Shown here: one piece after another, positions 17,302 through 28,242 of the stretch
Layout of the letters: every line of letters starts with the position of its first letter
Position numbering within the stretch: the first letter of the stretch is position 1
Source of the DNA: Brevundimonas bullata
GTDB taxonomy: Bacteria > Pseudomonadota > Alphaproteobacteria > Caulobacterales > Caulobacteraceae
Length of the DNA: 64,000 nt
Assembly (NCBI RefSeq): GCF_014207965.1
Contig: NZ_JACHLM010000001.1
Span: 434,001-498,000, forward strand
Reading direction: 5' to 3'
Position numbers and translations under genes: made by a program
Notes under the pieces: generated by a model
Told to the model about the DNA's origin: nothing
Seen by the model: only the letters and a program-made list of their open reading frames with translations
The model's database searches: none

Positions 17302-17403
17302 GGTCGCGGTTTAGCAGGACGCGCGGCTGCTGACACGCCCTGTCAGCAGGAACGGGCCACCCTGTTTTCCGTTCGAATCGCAAACTGACAGGAGACGAGG
17401 ATC

Positions 17404-17838
17404 ATGGAGACGCAACAGCTGCACCGCGGCCGGCTGATCGACCATCTGCAACTGGTGACGCCCGACCTTGAGGCCAGCCGCCGCTTCTACGGCGCGGTGC
17501 TCGAAGCCCTGGGCGTGCCGATCGGCGGCGAGGCGGAACGCTTCTTCTGGGCCGACGAACTGTTCGTCTCGGCGGTGGACAGCATTGCTGCAGCGGGACG
17601 ACCGACCGGGCGCTGCCATCTGGCCTTCCAGGCCCGGGACCGGGCCATGGTCGAGGCCTTCCACAAGGCGGGACTGGCGGCGGGCGGAACCGACAACGGC
17701 GCGCCGGGGGAGCGGCCCTATCACCCCGGCTACTACGCCGCCTTCCTGCTGGACCCGGACGGCAACAATATCGAAGCGGTCTTCCACGGCGAGGCCGTGC
17801 GCTCGGCCGACAGCGTGGTGGTGACGTTCGAAGAGTAA
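17404..17838 (+). CDS. VOC (glyoxalase/bleomycin resistance) superfamily protein
   Basis: A 144-residue single VOC domain. The first beta-alpha-beta unit is DHLQLVTPDLEASRRFYGAVLEALG, with a likely metal His at DHL. The second half contains CHLAFQARDRAMVEAFHKAG and AAFLLDPDGNNIEAVFHGE, supplying the other His and Glu. Metal ligands therefore look intact. A good Shine-Dalgarno (AGGAGACGAGG) precedes the ATG. The substrate is unknown. It is convergent with ybaK, with only two bases between the stops. Confidence 0.85.
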   Translation: METQQLHRGRLIDHLQLVTPDLEASRRFYGAVLEALGVPIGGEAERFFWADELFVSAVDSIAAAGRPTGRCHLAFQARDRAMVEAFHKAGLAAGGTDNGAPGERPYHPGYYAAFLLDPDGNNIEAVFHGEAVRSADSVVVTFEE

Positions 17839-17840
17839 GC

Positions 17841-18314
17841 TTACGCCGTCAGGTCGGCCAGTTTCGCACTGGCCGCCCGCGCCGCTTCGTCCGGCGTCAA
17901 GCCCAGCAGCAGGCCGCGCTGCCCGCCGTTGATCAGGATGCGGTCGAACAGGATGGCAGTCTCGTCCATCACGGTCGGCACAGCCTTCCTCTGGCCGAAG
18001 GGGCTGACGCCGCCGACCTTGTAGCCCGTCAGACGTTCGGCGTCGGCGGGCTTCATCATCTGCGCCGACTTGGCCCCGAGCGCCGCCGCCAGCTTCTTCA
18101 TGCTGACCTCGCAGTCGGACGGCACGATGACGCAGGCGGCTTTGCCGTCCACCAGGGTCATCAGGGTCTTGAACACCTGTTCCGGAGCCCAGCCGAGCGC
18201 CTCAGCCGCCTGCAAGCCCACGCGCGGCGCGTCGGGGTCGTAGGCGTAGGGGAAGAGGTCGAAGGCGACGCCGGCCTGGGTGAGGGCGAGGGTCGCGGGG
18301 GTGGTCTTGGACAT
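17841..18314 (-). CDS. ybaK: Cys-tRNA(Pro)/Cys-tRNA(Cys) deacylase YbaK
   Basis: A 157-residue editing-domain protein of the YbaK/EbsC family, which hydrolyses Cys mischarged onto tRNA(Pro). The N-terminus TTPATLALTQAGVAFDLFPY aligns with the E. coli start. Further marks are VFKTLMTLVDGKAACVIVP, the lysine-containing SMKKLAAALGAK and GYKVGGVSPFGQRKAVPTV, where GxxSPFG is the family signature. The ATG at 18314 is chosen. Starts at 18326 or 18350 are possible, but the latter sits inside the neighbouring repeat. Confidence 0.9.
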   Translation of the reverse strand: MSKTTPATLALTQAGVAFDLFPYAYDPDAPRVGLQAAEALGWAPEQVFKTLMTLVDGKAACVIVPSDCEVSMKKLAAALGAKSAQMMKPADAERLTGYKVGGVSPFGQRKAVPTVMDETAILFDRILINGGQRGLLLGLTPDEAARAASAKLADLTA

Positions 18315-18345
18315 GTTTCGATGCATAGCCCCGCCCTTCTCTTTC

Positions 18346-18492
18346 GTCATCCTCTGGCGAGCGGAGCGAGACCGGGGGACCCAGCGGCGCCGAAGGCGAT
18401 CTTCACTGTAAGCGCGGCGCGTGGGCTTTTCGCCCTCTGGGCGCCGCTGGGTCCCCCGGTCAGCGCCGCTACGCGGCTTGCCGGAGGATGAC
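18346..18492. repeat. Paired REP-like inverted repeat, CATCC/GGGACC family (copy 1)
   Basis: The left arm (18346-18391) runs GTCATCC, a hairpin, GGGGGACCCAGCGG. The right arm (18440-18492) is its reverse complement with some changes, ending GGAGGATGAC. The spacer is short and non-coding. The same arm architecture occurs at 31022, 34505, 42513 and 54614. It lies between convergent-side ends of ybaK and the helicase gene. Confidence 0.8.
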
Positions 18493-18515
18493 GGAAGAAA
18501 GAGCGAGCGGAGGCT

Positions 18516-21359
<2,844 letters not shown>

Positions 21360-21462
21360 GCCCGATCCATAGCGCCCCGCGTCGCGAAACGGAACGGGAA
21401 CGTTCGCCCCTCTCGCCAGAGACTGAAAAGGAGATAGGCTGGCTGCAAACGGAGGACCGCCC

Positions 21463-22425
21463 ATGCAGACCCGCCGCATCGCCACCGACGGCCTGACGCA
21501 ACAGGTGTTGGAGGCCGGAACAGGCCCGCTGGTCCTGCTGCTGCACGGCTTTCCCGAACTGGGGATCAGTTGGCGCGCGCAGGTTCAGGCCCTGGCCGAG
21601 GCGGGCTTCCGCGCCGTCGCCCCCGACATGCGCGGCTATGGCGGGACTGACAAACCGGCCGATGCAGAGGAACACACCATCCTGCATCTGGTCGGGGACA
21701 TGGTCGATCTGGTGCGGGCGCTGGGCGCGTCGGAGGCTGTCGTCGTCGGCCACGACTGGGGCGCGGCGGTGGCCTGGCATTGTGCGCTGATGCGCCCCGA
21801 TGTGTTCCGAGCCGTGGCCGGCCTGTCCGTGCCGTTCCAGCCGCGCCGGCCCAAGGGACCGCCGACGGCGGCGATGGCGGCGATCACCAAGCGGGCGGGG
21901 CTGGGCGACCTCTACATCAACCGCTTCCAGTCGCCCGAGGCCCATGTCGAACTGGACGTCGATCCGGCGACGGCCTTGCGTAAGATGTTCTGGGCCTATG
22001 ACGGCGCCACCGCCGCCGCGGACCAGTCGACCGGCTTCATGCCCGAGGGCGTCAGCCTGCTCGACAGCATCTCCGACCACGCCGCCCTGCCGCCCTGGAT
22101 GAGCGCGGCGCATTTCGCCGAGTACGTCGCCGCCTTCAGCGGTTCAGGCTTCAAGGGGCCGCTGGACTGGTACCGCTGCCTGGACCGCAACTGGAGCCTG
22201 ACCGCCTTCCTGCAAGACCGGAAGATCGCCCAGCCCGCCCTCTTCCTCGTCGGCGACCGCGATCCGGTCCGCCACTACGCCGGTCCCCACGAGGCGGGGC
22301 AGAAGGACTGGTTGACCGACCTGCGCGGCCAGATCGTCCTGCCCGGCGCCGGCCACTGGCTGCAACAGGAACGGGCGGAGGAGGTCAGCGCGAACCTGAT
22401 CCGCTTCCTGCGCAGCCTCGACTGA
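21463..22425 (+). CDS. Epoxide-hydrolase-like alpha/beta hydrolase
   Basis: A 320-residue alpha/beta-hydrolase of the soluble epoxide hydrolase branch. The oxyanion HGFP is in LLHGFPELGISW, the nucleophile Asp in VVGHDWGAAVAWH, a cap domain covers about residues 135-225, and the acid and His lie in LVGDRDPVRH and LPGAGHWLQQE. Asp rather than Ser as nucleophile favours epoxide (or haloalkane) hydrolysis. It is convergent with an AraC regulator, two bases between stops, so it is not obviously that regulator's target. Confidence 0.88.
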   Translation: MQTRRIATDGLTQQVLEAGTGPLVLLLHGFPELGISWRAQVQALAEAGFRAVAPDMRGYGGTDKPADAEEHTILHLVGDMVDLVRALGASEAVVVGHDWGAAVAWHCALMRPDVFRAVAGLSVPFQPRRPKGPPTAAMAAITKRAGLGDLYINRFQSPEAHVELDVDPATALRKMFWAYDGATAAADQSTGFMPEGVSLLDSISDHAALPPWMSAAHFAEYVAAFSGSGFKGPLDWYRCLDRNWSLTAFLQDRKIAQPALFLVGDRDPVRHYAGPHEAGQKDWLTDLRGQIVLPGAGHWLQQERAEEVSANLIRFLRSLD

Positions 22426-22427
22426 AC

Positions 22428-23471
22428 CTAGGCCACGTCCGGCGCGTCCGGCAGGGACTTGAGCCATTGCACCAGAATCTCGTGGCGGATGGGCCCGTCC
22501 GACATGGAGACGTCGCGCGGCGGCGACAGCGGCTCGACCTCGGACGGCGAATAGCCGAAGCGCGCCCGGAACTGGCGGCTGAAATGCGAGGGCGAGGCGA
22601 AGCCGTAGGCGTAGGCGATGTCGGCGATCGTGGGCGTGAGGCCGCTTCTTTGCCGCAAGGCGCGCCGGGCGTGATGCAGCCGCCGATCCTGGATGTAGCG
22701 ATTGACCCCGCCCTCCTCGTCAAAGGCGCGATAGAGGGTGGCGCGCGACACACCCGCCGCCTTCGCCACCTCGTCATTGGCGATCCCCGCCTCGCCCGCC
22801 GCCAGTCGGGTTTCGATAAACGCCTTGGCCTGACGCCGGACCGAGCGCTGCAGGGCCGCGACCTCCGTCGGGGCCAGCCTCACCGCGAACCCCGTCATCC
22901 GCGCCGCCAGCAGCAGCAGCGCCTGGATCGAGGCCTCGACCTCGTCGTCCGTCAGGTCGGCGGCAAGCTCTTCCAGGCCGACCAGGTGGGCGGTCAGCAG
23001 GCGCGCGCCCGGCGCATCCGGCGCCATCACCGCGCCATGGGCGTCTCGCCCCAGCAGACAGGCCGGCACCAGCGCTCGCGGGGCGATCAAGGCGGTGAGG
23101 TCGACCATCTCCAGCCGCGACGCCGCCGGCAGCGACAGATCGCGCAGCTGGACGGCGCCGGGCGCGGCGCGGACCGACCGGCCATCGGCGTCGCCGACCA
23201 TCGCCGCGCGACTGACCGACAGGTTGAGCCCGTCCACCTCCGAGCGGCGCAGTGTCGCCGGGGTTCGCGACAGAGTCTGGCGAACCGAAAGCCCATAGCC
23301 GATGACGCCGCCGTCGGTGGCGGTAGTCCGGGTTTTGTTGAAGAAGCGCCGCCGGTCATGATCGCTGACGCCCGAGACCTCGTAGAAGTCCGCCATTCCA
23401 TAGACATAGCGCTCAAAAGCGTCAGGCACGGTCTGAGCTGAAATCTCCCAGGCAATCGAACGCGAGGCCAT
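22428..23471 (-). CDS. AraC-family transcriptional regulator
   Basis: A 347-residue regulator. The N-terminal 210 residues resemble the AraC-binding-like effector domain of the FeaR/AlkN type. The C-terminal two-helix-turn-helix domain has ANDEVAKAAGVSRATLYRAF and TIADIAYAYGFASPSHFSRQ, followed by RARFGYSPSE, the canonical AraC signature. The ligand and targets are not visible. Neither neighbour is divergent in the usual regulator-target layout apart from the small gene at 23684. Confidence 0.9.
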   Translation of the reverse strand: MASRSIAWEISAQTVPDAFERYVYGMADFYEVSGVSDHDRRRFFNKTRTTATDGGVIGYGLSVRQTLSRTPATLRRSEVDGLNLSVSRAAMVGDADGRSVRAAPGAVQLRDLSLPAASRLEMVDLTALIAPRALVPACLLGRDAHGAVMAPDAPGARLLTAHLVGLEELAADLTDDEVEASIQALLLLAARMTGFAVRLAPTEVAALQRSVRRQAKAFIETRLAAGEAGIANDEVAKAAGVSRATLYRAFDEEGGVNRYIQDRRLHHARRALRQRSGLTPTIADIAYAYGFASPSHFSRQFRARFGYSPSEVEPLSPPRDVSMSDGPIRHEILVQWLKSLPDAPDVA

Positions 23472-23683
23472 GACGCCAAAACCCTTGGGCGGAACAACAG
23501 AGCACCGACCCTAGCCGATATTCACGACCTGAGGAAAAACCAATTGGGAGTCTTGGACAGCCCTTGCCTGAGCGTCCCAAATCCAGAGATTTCCAGACAT
23601 TCCCCGCCTGAGACCTGAGCCCTATCAAGACCCCGTGCGTTCGGAGGCGCGCATCGGACGCATTCCGCGCCCCAGGGGTCATC

Positions 23684-23941
23684 ATGACGAGAAGCTTGCG
23701 GGTCGCCTTGCTGGCGACAGCGATCATCTTCACCCCGGCGGCCTCGAGCGCCGCGGCCCTGATCGACGCCCGCCTCACATCGTCCACATCCGCAGACCTC
23801 GCCCAGCCCTCGCAAAGCGATGCGGCTCCCACCCCGGAAACGGTTCCGGGCCCGATCCATTGGGCCATGATCGCGGTCGGCGCCGCCTTTGCCGGCGTCG
23901 CCTTCTATATCCAGCGTCGCCGGGGCTTTGACCGCGACTAG
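23684..23941 (+). CDS. Tiny exported protein with a PEP-CTERM-like tail
   Basis: An 85-residue protein made of a signal peptide (MTRSLRVALLATAIIFTPAA, cleavage near SSAAA), a short Ser/Thr/Ala/Pro linker and a C-terminal block VPGPIHWAMIAVGAAFAG followed by FYIQRRRG. That block has the order of a PEP-CTERM sorting signal: VPxP motif, WAM, hydrophobic helix, Arg cluster. The usual Glu of VPEP is Gly here. AGGGG precedes the ATG at a good distance. No exosortase gene is in the window. The function is unknown, and it could simply be a small membrane protein. Confidence 0.65.
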   Translation: MTRSLRVALLATAIIFTPAASSAAALIDARLTSSTSADLAQPSQSDAAPTPETVPGPIHWAMIAVGAAFAGVAFYIQRRRGFDRD

Positions 23942-24052
23942 ATCCGGTTTTTCGGCTGGCCGCTGACGGCGGCGCGTCCGCTCTGCGAAGTCAGCAGCTC
24001 TTCTTGTAGCGCGGGAAGCGAGCGCCCCACCAACCTCGCCCTGCGCAATCCC

Positions 24053-24991
24053 CTAGACCGGATCGGTCGGCTTCGGCTCGACGGGGTCGGGCGCGCGGGT
24101 GGCCTGGGCAGGTTCGTCTGGCAGGGGGATGAACTCCAGCGCGTCTTCGGCGGGCAGGCTCATGCGGCCCGCCTTCCAGTCGGCCTTGGCCTGATCGAGA
24201 CGATCCTGGGACGAGGAGACGAAGTTCCACCAGATCAGGCGCTCGCCCACCGGCTCGCCGCCCAGAACCATGACGCTGGAAGGATCCAGCGCCGTGACGG
24301 TCGGTTCGGCGTGGGCCGAGAGGACGACCATCTGGCCTTCATGGAAGGACCGACCGTCGACCTCGATCCGGCCCTTGGCCACGAACAGGGCGCGTTCGCT
24401 GTACCCGCCCTTGGCCTTCGGCGGCGGCGGAGCGGCGCGGACGCCCTCGGCCATTTCCCAGTGGACGTAGAAGAGCGGCGACTGGACCGGCGTGCCGGCC
24501 TTCTCCCCGAAGGCCTCGCCCGCCACCAGACGGGCGAACAGGCCGTTGTTCGCATAGGTGGGCTGGGCGTCCTCGCCCAGGTGGGTGAAGGAGGGGGCGA
24601 TCTCTTCCTTCTCCAGCGGCAGGGCGACCCAGGCCTGCATGCCGTGCATCTTGCCGCCCTGCGCCTTCTTCAGCGGATCGGTGCGCTCGGAATGGACGAT
24701 GCCGGACCCGGCGGTCATCCAGTTCACCTCGCCGGGACGGATGGCCTGGGTGTAGCCCAGATTGTCCCGGTGCATGATCTCGCCCTCGAACAGATAGGTC
24801 AGGGTCGACAGGCCGATGTGCGGATGCGGCCGCACATTGATGGCGTCAGCGCCCGGCGCGAACTCGGCCGGGCCCATCTGGTCCAGGAAGATGAAGGGGC
24901 CGACCATCCGGTGAGAATGGAAGGGCAGGACCCGCCCGACCTCGAACCCGCCGAGGTCTTTTCTGCGCGCGTCGATCACCAGTTCGATCAT
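24053..24991 (-). CDS. Pirin family protein
   Basis: A 312-residue bicupin of the pirin family. The N-terminal cupin metal site is visible in NVRPHPHIGLSTLTYLFEGE (His, His, then Glu further on) and GSGIVHSERTD. The C-terminal cupin contains EGQMVVLSAHAEPTVTAL. Pirins can have quercetinase activity or act as redox-sensing regulators, and sequence does not decide. It is 10 bases downstream of the stop-side of the propeller gene on the same strand and may share its transcript. Confidence 0.9.
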   Translation of the reverse strand: MIELVIDARRKDLGGFEVGRVLPFHSHRMVGPFIFLDQMGPAEFAPGADAINVRPHPHIGLSTLTYLFEGEIMHRDNLGYTQAIRPGEVNWMTAGSGIVHSERTDPLKKAQGGKMHGMQAWVALPLEKEEIAPSFTHLGEDAQPTYANNGLFARLVAGEAFGEKAGTPVQSPLFYVHWEMAEGVRAAPPPPKAKGGYSERALFVAKGRIEVDGRSFHEGQMVVLSAHAEPTVTALDPSSVMVLGGEPVGERLIWWNFVSSSQDRLDQAKADWKAGRMSLPAEDALEFIPLPDEPAQATRAPDPVEPKPTDPV

Positions 24992-25001
24992 GTCGGTCCT
25001 C

Positions 25002-26327
25002 TCAGTCCAGCCTCAAGCGGGCGATGATAGCCGGATCGGGCGTCGGGGTCCGCAAGGATCCATCGGCGCCGAAGTCGCTCCACTGGGATCGGGCGACGAA
25101 GACAAGATCGCCGTCCAGGATCAGGCCCGTGGTCGGTTCGGCGATCTGGGGCAGGTTGGCGGCCAGGACCTGAACCTGGTCGATGCGCGTCCAGGCGGGG
25201 TTGGGCGTCAGCTTCAACACCCTCTGGGGCGACACCCCGTTCTGCAAGGCGTAGAGGCTGCGGCCGTCCGTGACCAGGCCGTCGATCCCGATCAGAACGG
25301 CGTCGTCGGGCGCCGCCATTCGCACAGGCTCGCCGCCCGCCCGCGCCACGCGCCACAGGCCCGAAGAATAGTCGGCGACGACCAGGGCCTGGCCGTCCGG
25401 CGTCAGCGCCAGACCCTGGGGCGAGCCCAGGCGTCCCGCGGCCACGAAGACTTCGAGCGCCTCGCCCGAGGGCGGCAGGCGATAGATCTCGCCCGACAGA
25501 CCATCCGAGACATAGACGGCGCCCTCGGCGTCCAGCGCCAGGTCGCCCAGACCGTGTGCGCGTCCGTCGGCCGCCAGCGGATAGGCGGCGAGGACCTGAC
25601 CTGTCGCGGCATGGATCGCCAGAAGCGCAGCCGGGCCGACATCCTCGCGCCCGTGAGCGGCGGGGGGCGCGGGGCTGACGGCGGCCCACAACAGGTCGCG
25701 TGACGGGTCCGGCGCCAGACCCAGCACGCCCTCTGTCGGCCCCTCGGCCTTGAGCCAGGGCGTGACGGCGCCGTCGTCGGCCAGCCGGACGATGTCTCGC
25801 CCCGCCACCCGCGAGACCAGCCAGCCCCCGCCCGCCGGATCGCGGGTCAGGCTCTCGACAAGGCCCGCCCCCTTCAGAACAGCGACGACGGAGAGCCGGT
25901 CCGCGCCGATCGGGGCGCGATTGGCCTCAAGCCACCCGGCGGCCTCGGCGAAGCCAGGAGCGCCTGCGACCGAAGACAGGGCCTGATCGCGCGCCAGGTT
26001 CATGGACAGTCCGGCGCGGCCATAGCGGTGCAACTGGGCCACGGCCTGCGCGGCGTCTCCGCGCGCGGCGGCCACGCGCGCCCGCAACAGGATCAGACCC
26101 GGATGATTGGGGATACGCGCGTCGGCCTGGGCAAGCAGCCCGGCGGCGGCGTCCAGGTCATCGGCGGTGATCGCCGTCATCGCCTCAGCCCGCAGCCGCC
26201 GAAAGGCCGCAACATCGGATTCGGCGACGGCCGCAGCCGGGGCCTGATCCGACAGCGGGACCGCCGCGAGGACGCTCCCAGCCGCCAGTGCGGCGAAGGC
26301 CATCGCGAGGGCGCACGATTTGACCAT
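25002..26327 (-). CDS. Secreted SMP-30/gluconolactonase-like beta-propeller protein
   Basis: A 441-residue exported protein. The signal peptide (VKSCALAMAFAALAAGSVLA) is followed by a helical, TPR-like segment (about residues 35-120, FRRLRAEAMTAITADDLDAA). A six-bladed propeller then contains repeats such as LGDLALDAEGAVYVSDGLSG, SPQGLALTPDGQALVVADYS and IGIDGLVTDGRSLYALQNG. This is the SMP-30/NHL-like pattern. The ATG at 26327 has GGGAGGG four bases upstream, better than in-frame starts further up. The substrate is unknown. Fusion of TPR and propeller is unusual but seen in related genomes. Confidence 0.78.
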   Translation of the reverse strand: MVKSCALAMAFAALAAGSVLAAVPLSDQAPAAAVAESDVAAFRRLRAEAMTAITADDLDAAAGLLAQADARIPNHPGLILLRARVAAARGDAAQAVAQLHRYGRAGLSMNLARDQALSSVAGAPGFAEAAGWLEANRAPIGADRLSVVAVLKGAGLVESLTRDPAGGGWLVSRVAGRDIVRLADDGAVTPWLKAEGPTEGVLGLAPDPSRDLLWAAVSPAPPAAHGREDVGPAALLAIHAATGQVLAAYPLAADGRAHGLGDLALDAEGAVYVSDGLSGEIYRLPPSGEALEVFVAAGRLGSPQGLALTPDGQALVVADYSSGLWRVARAGGEPVRMAAPDDAVLIGIDGLVTDGRSLYALQNGVSPQRVLKLTPNPAWTRIDQVQVLAANLPQIAEPTTGLILDGDLVFVARSQWSDFGADGSLRTPTPDPAIIARLRLD

Positions 26328-26373
26328 TAAACCCTCCCCCACAGGCGCCCTCTCTCAGGCCGTTCGGCGCCGC

Positions 26374-26862
26374 CTAGCTGACGTGGGGGGTGATGATGCC
26401 CAGCGGCAGGGTGGTGACGTTCTTCACGCCGCGCGTGACGATGTGGCTGGCGCAGTCGGAGACGATGCCGAGCGTCAGCAGCTTGTCGCGCAGGAACTGG
26501 TCGAAGGCGTGCATGTCCGAGGTGATGATGCGCAGGACATAGTCCTCGCGGCCCGTGATGGTGGCGCACTGGACCACTTCCGGCCAGTTGGCGACGGCGG
26601 CTTCGAAGATGTCGAGGTTCTCGCGCGACGGCAGGCTCAGCTTGACGATGGCGTAGACTTCGAAGTCCAGACCCAGCAGACCGGCGTCCAGCAGCGTGAC
26701 CCGCTTGCGTATCAGGCCAGAGTCCTCCAGTCTCTTGATCCGGCGCCAGCAGGGCGAGGCCGAGAGGCCGACGCGATCGGCGACCTCGGCGACCGACAAT
26801 CCAGCGTCCTGTTGCAGGATATCGAGGATGCGGGCGTCGATAGGATCAAGTTCGTCAGCCAA
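26374..26862 (-). CDS. bkdR: Lrp/AsnC-family regulator of branched-chain oxoacid dehydrogenase
   Basis: A 162-residue Lrp-type regulator. The winged helix-turn-helix holds LDPIDARILDILQQDAGLS and VAEVADRVGLSASPCWRRIK. The C-terminal ligand-binding RAM domain contains TGREDYVLRIITSDMHAFD. It is divergent from the bkd operon, as BkdR is in Pseudomonas, where it activates the operon in response to branched-chain amino acids. Start: TTG at 26862 has GGAG eight bases upstream. A GTG at 26889 gives nine more residues but lacks a Shine-Dalgarno. Both keep the operator palindrome outside the gene. Confidence 0.88.
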   Translation of the reverse strand: MADELDPIDARILDILQQDAGLSVAEVADRVGLSASPCWRRIKRLEDSGLIRKRVTLLDAGLLGLDFEVYAIVKLSLPSRENLDIFEAAVANWPEVVQCATITGREDYVLRIITSDMHAFDQFLRDKLLTLGIVSDCASHIVTRGVKNVTTLPLGIITPHVS

Positions 26863-26894
26863 AGGCGTTTCTCCAAAAGGGGATTTCACGCAAT

Positions 26895-26930
26895 AAAATA
26901 CCCCAAATCACCATTTGGCAAGGGTATTTT
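26895..26930. promoter_or_regulatory. Nested palindrome, candidate BkdR/Lrp operator
   Basis: The outer arms AAAATACCC (26895-26903) and GGGTATTTT (26922-26930) are perfect inverted repeats. Inside them CCAAAT-CACC-ATTTGG (26903-26918) is a second perfect palindrome, offset by two bases. The region is much more AT-rich than its surroundings and lies between divergent bkdR and bkdA1, where an Lrp-type protein would bind. Confidence 0.65.
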
Positions 26931-27007
26931 TAGGAAGGCCAACAGAGACGCGCCATGCTATGCCCTCTTCATAGAGGAAACGCGGTCGGATTAACCGGAC
27001 GGGACGC

Positions 27008-28240
27008 ATGATGAAGAATACGCCCACGCTGTCGCTGCGCGTGCCGGAGCCTTCGGGCCGGCCCGGCGATGCGCCTGATTTCAGCCACTTGCAGTTCGAT
27101 CCCGCCGGCGCCGTCACCCGGCCAGAGGTTTCGACCGCCCCCTATGACATGCGCGATCACGCCTTCCGGCTGGTGCGCGTCCTGGACGACGAAGGTCAGG
27201 CCGTCGGGCCGTGGGACCCGAAACTCGACCCCGAGACGATGCGTCGCGGCCTGAAGGCCATGATCCTGACGCGCGCCTTTGACGAGCGGATGCACCGCGC
27301 CCACCGTCAGGGCAAGACCAGCTTCTACATGAAGTGCACCGGCGAAGAGGCCATCGCGGTTGCCCAGGGCATGATCCTGAGCCGCGAGGACATGGGCTTC
27401 CCCACCTATCGCCAGCAGGGCCTTCTGATCGCGCGCGGCTATCCGCTGGCGAGCATGATGAACCAGATCTACTCCAACGCCGAAGACCCGATCAAAGGCC
27501 GCCAGCTGCCGATCATGTATTCGGCCAAGGACTATGGCTTCTTCACCATTTCGGGCAACCTCGGCACCCAGGTCCCGCAGGCTGTGGGCTGGGCCATGGC
27601 CAGCGCCTACAAGGGCGATGACAAGATCGCCATCAGCTGGATCGGCGACGGCGCCACGGCCGAGGGCGACTTCCACAACGCCCTGACCTTCGCCTCGGTC
27701 TACCGCGCCCCGGTCATCCTGAACGTGGTCAACAACCAGTGGGCCATCTCCTCCTTCATGGGCATCGCCGGGGGTCTGGACACGACCTTCGCCGCCAAGG
27801 CCATCGGCTACGGCCTGCCGGCCCTGCGCGTCGACGGCAACGACTTCCTGGCCGTCTGGGCCGCGACCCAGTGGGCCGAGGAACGCGCGCGCACCAACCA
27901 GGGCGCGACCGTGATCGAGCTGTTCACCTATCGCGGCGCGCCGCACTCGACCTCTGACGACCCCAGCCGCTATCGCCCCGGCGACGAGGCCGAGAAGTGG
28001 CCGCTGGGCGACCCGATCGAGCGCCTGAAGCAGCATCTGATCGTGCTGGGCGAATGGTCGGACGAGCAGCAGGTCGAGGCCGAGAAGGACGCCGTAGAGC
28101 AGGTCCGCGCCGCCGGCAAGGAATCCGAGGCCATCGGCACCCTGGGCCAGTCGCGCCCGAGCGTGAAGACCATGTTCGAGGAGGTCTATGCGACCGAGGA
28201 CTGGCGCCTGATCGAACAGCGCCGCGAGGTCGGAGTCTGA
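27008..28240 (+). CDS. bkdA1: Branched-chain 2-oxoacid dehydrogenase E1, alpha subunit
   Basis: A 410-residue thiamine-diphosphate-dependent E1 alpha subunit, which decarboxylates the 2-oxoacids from Leu, Ile and Val. The ThDP motif runs from GDGATAEGDFHNALTFAS (about residues 215-232) to NNQWAIS. The phosphorylation-loop-like YRGAPHSTSDDPSRYRP matches the mammalian BCKDH-alpha type rather than pyruvate E1. The ATG at 27008 follows GGACGGGACGC. The beta subunit starts two bases after its stop codon. Confidence 0.95.
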   Translation: MMKNTPTLSLRVPEPSGRPGDAPDFSHLQFDPAGAVTRPEVSTAPYDMRDHAFRLVRVLDDEGQAVGPWDPKLDPETMRRGLKAMILTRAFDERMHRAHRQGKTSFYMKCTGEEAIAVAQGMILSREDMGFPTYRQQGLLIARGYPLASMMNQIYSNAEDPIKGRQLPIMYSAKDYGFFTISGNLGTQVPQAVGWAMASAYKGDDKIAISWIGDGATAEGDFHNALTFASVYRAPVILNVVNNQWAISSFMGIAGGLDTTFAAKAIGYGLPALRVDGNDFLAVWAATQWAEERARTNQGATVIELFTYRGAPHSTSDDPSRYRPGDEAEKWPLGDPIERLKQHLIVLGEWSDEQQVEAEKDAVEQVRAAGKESEAIGTLGQSRPSVKTMFEEVYATEDWRLIEQRREVGV

Positions 28241-28242
28241 CC

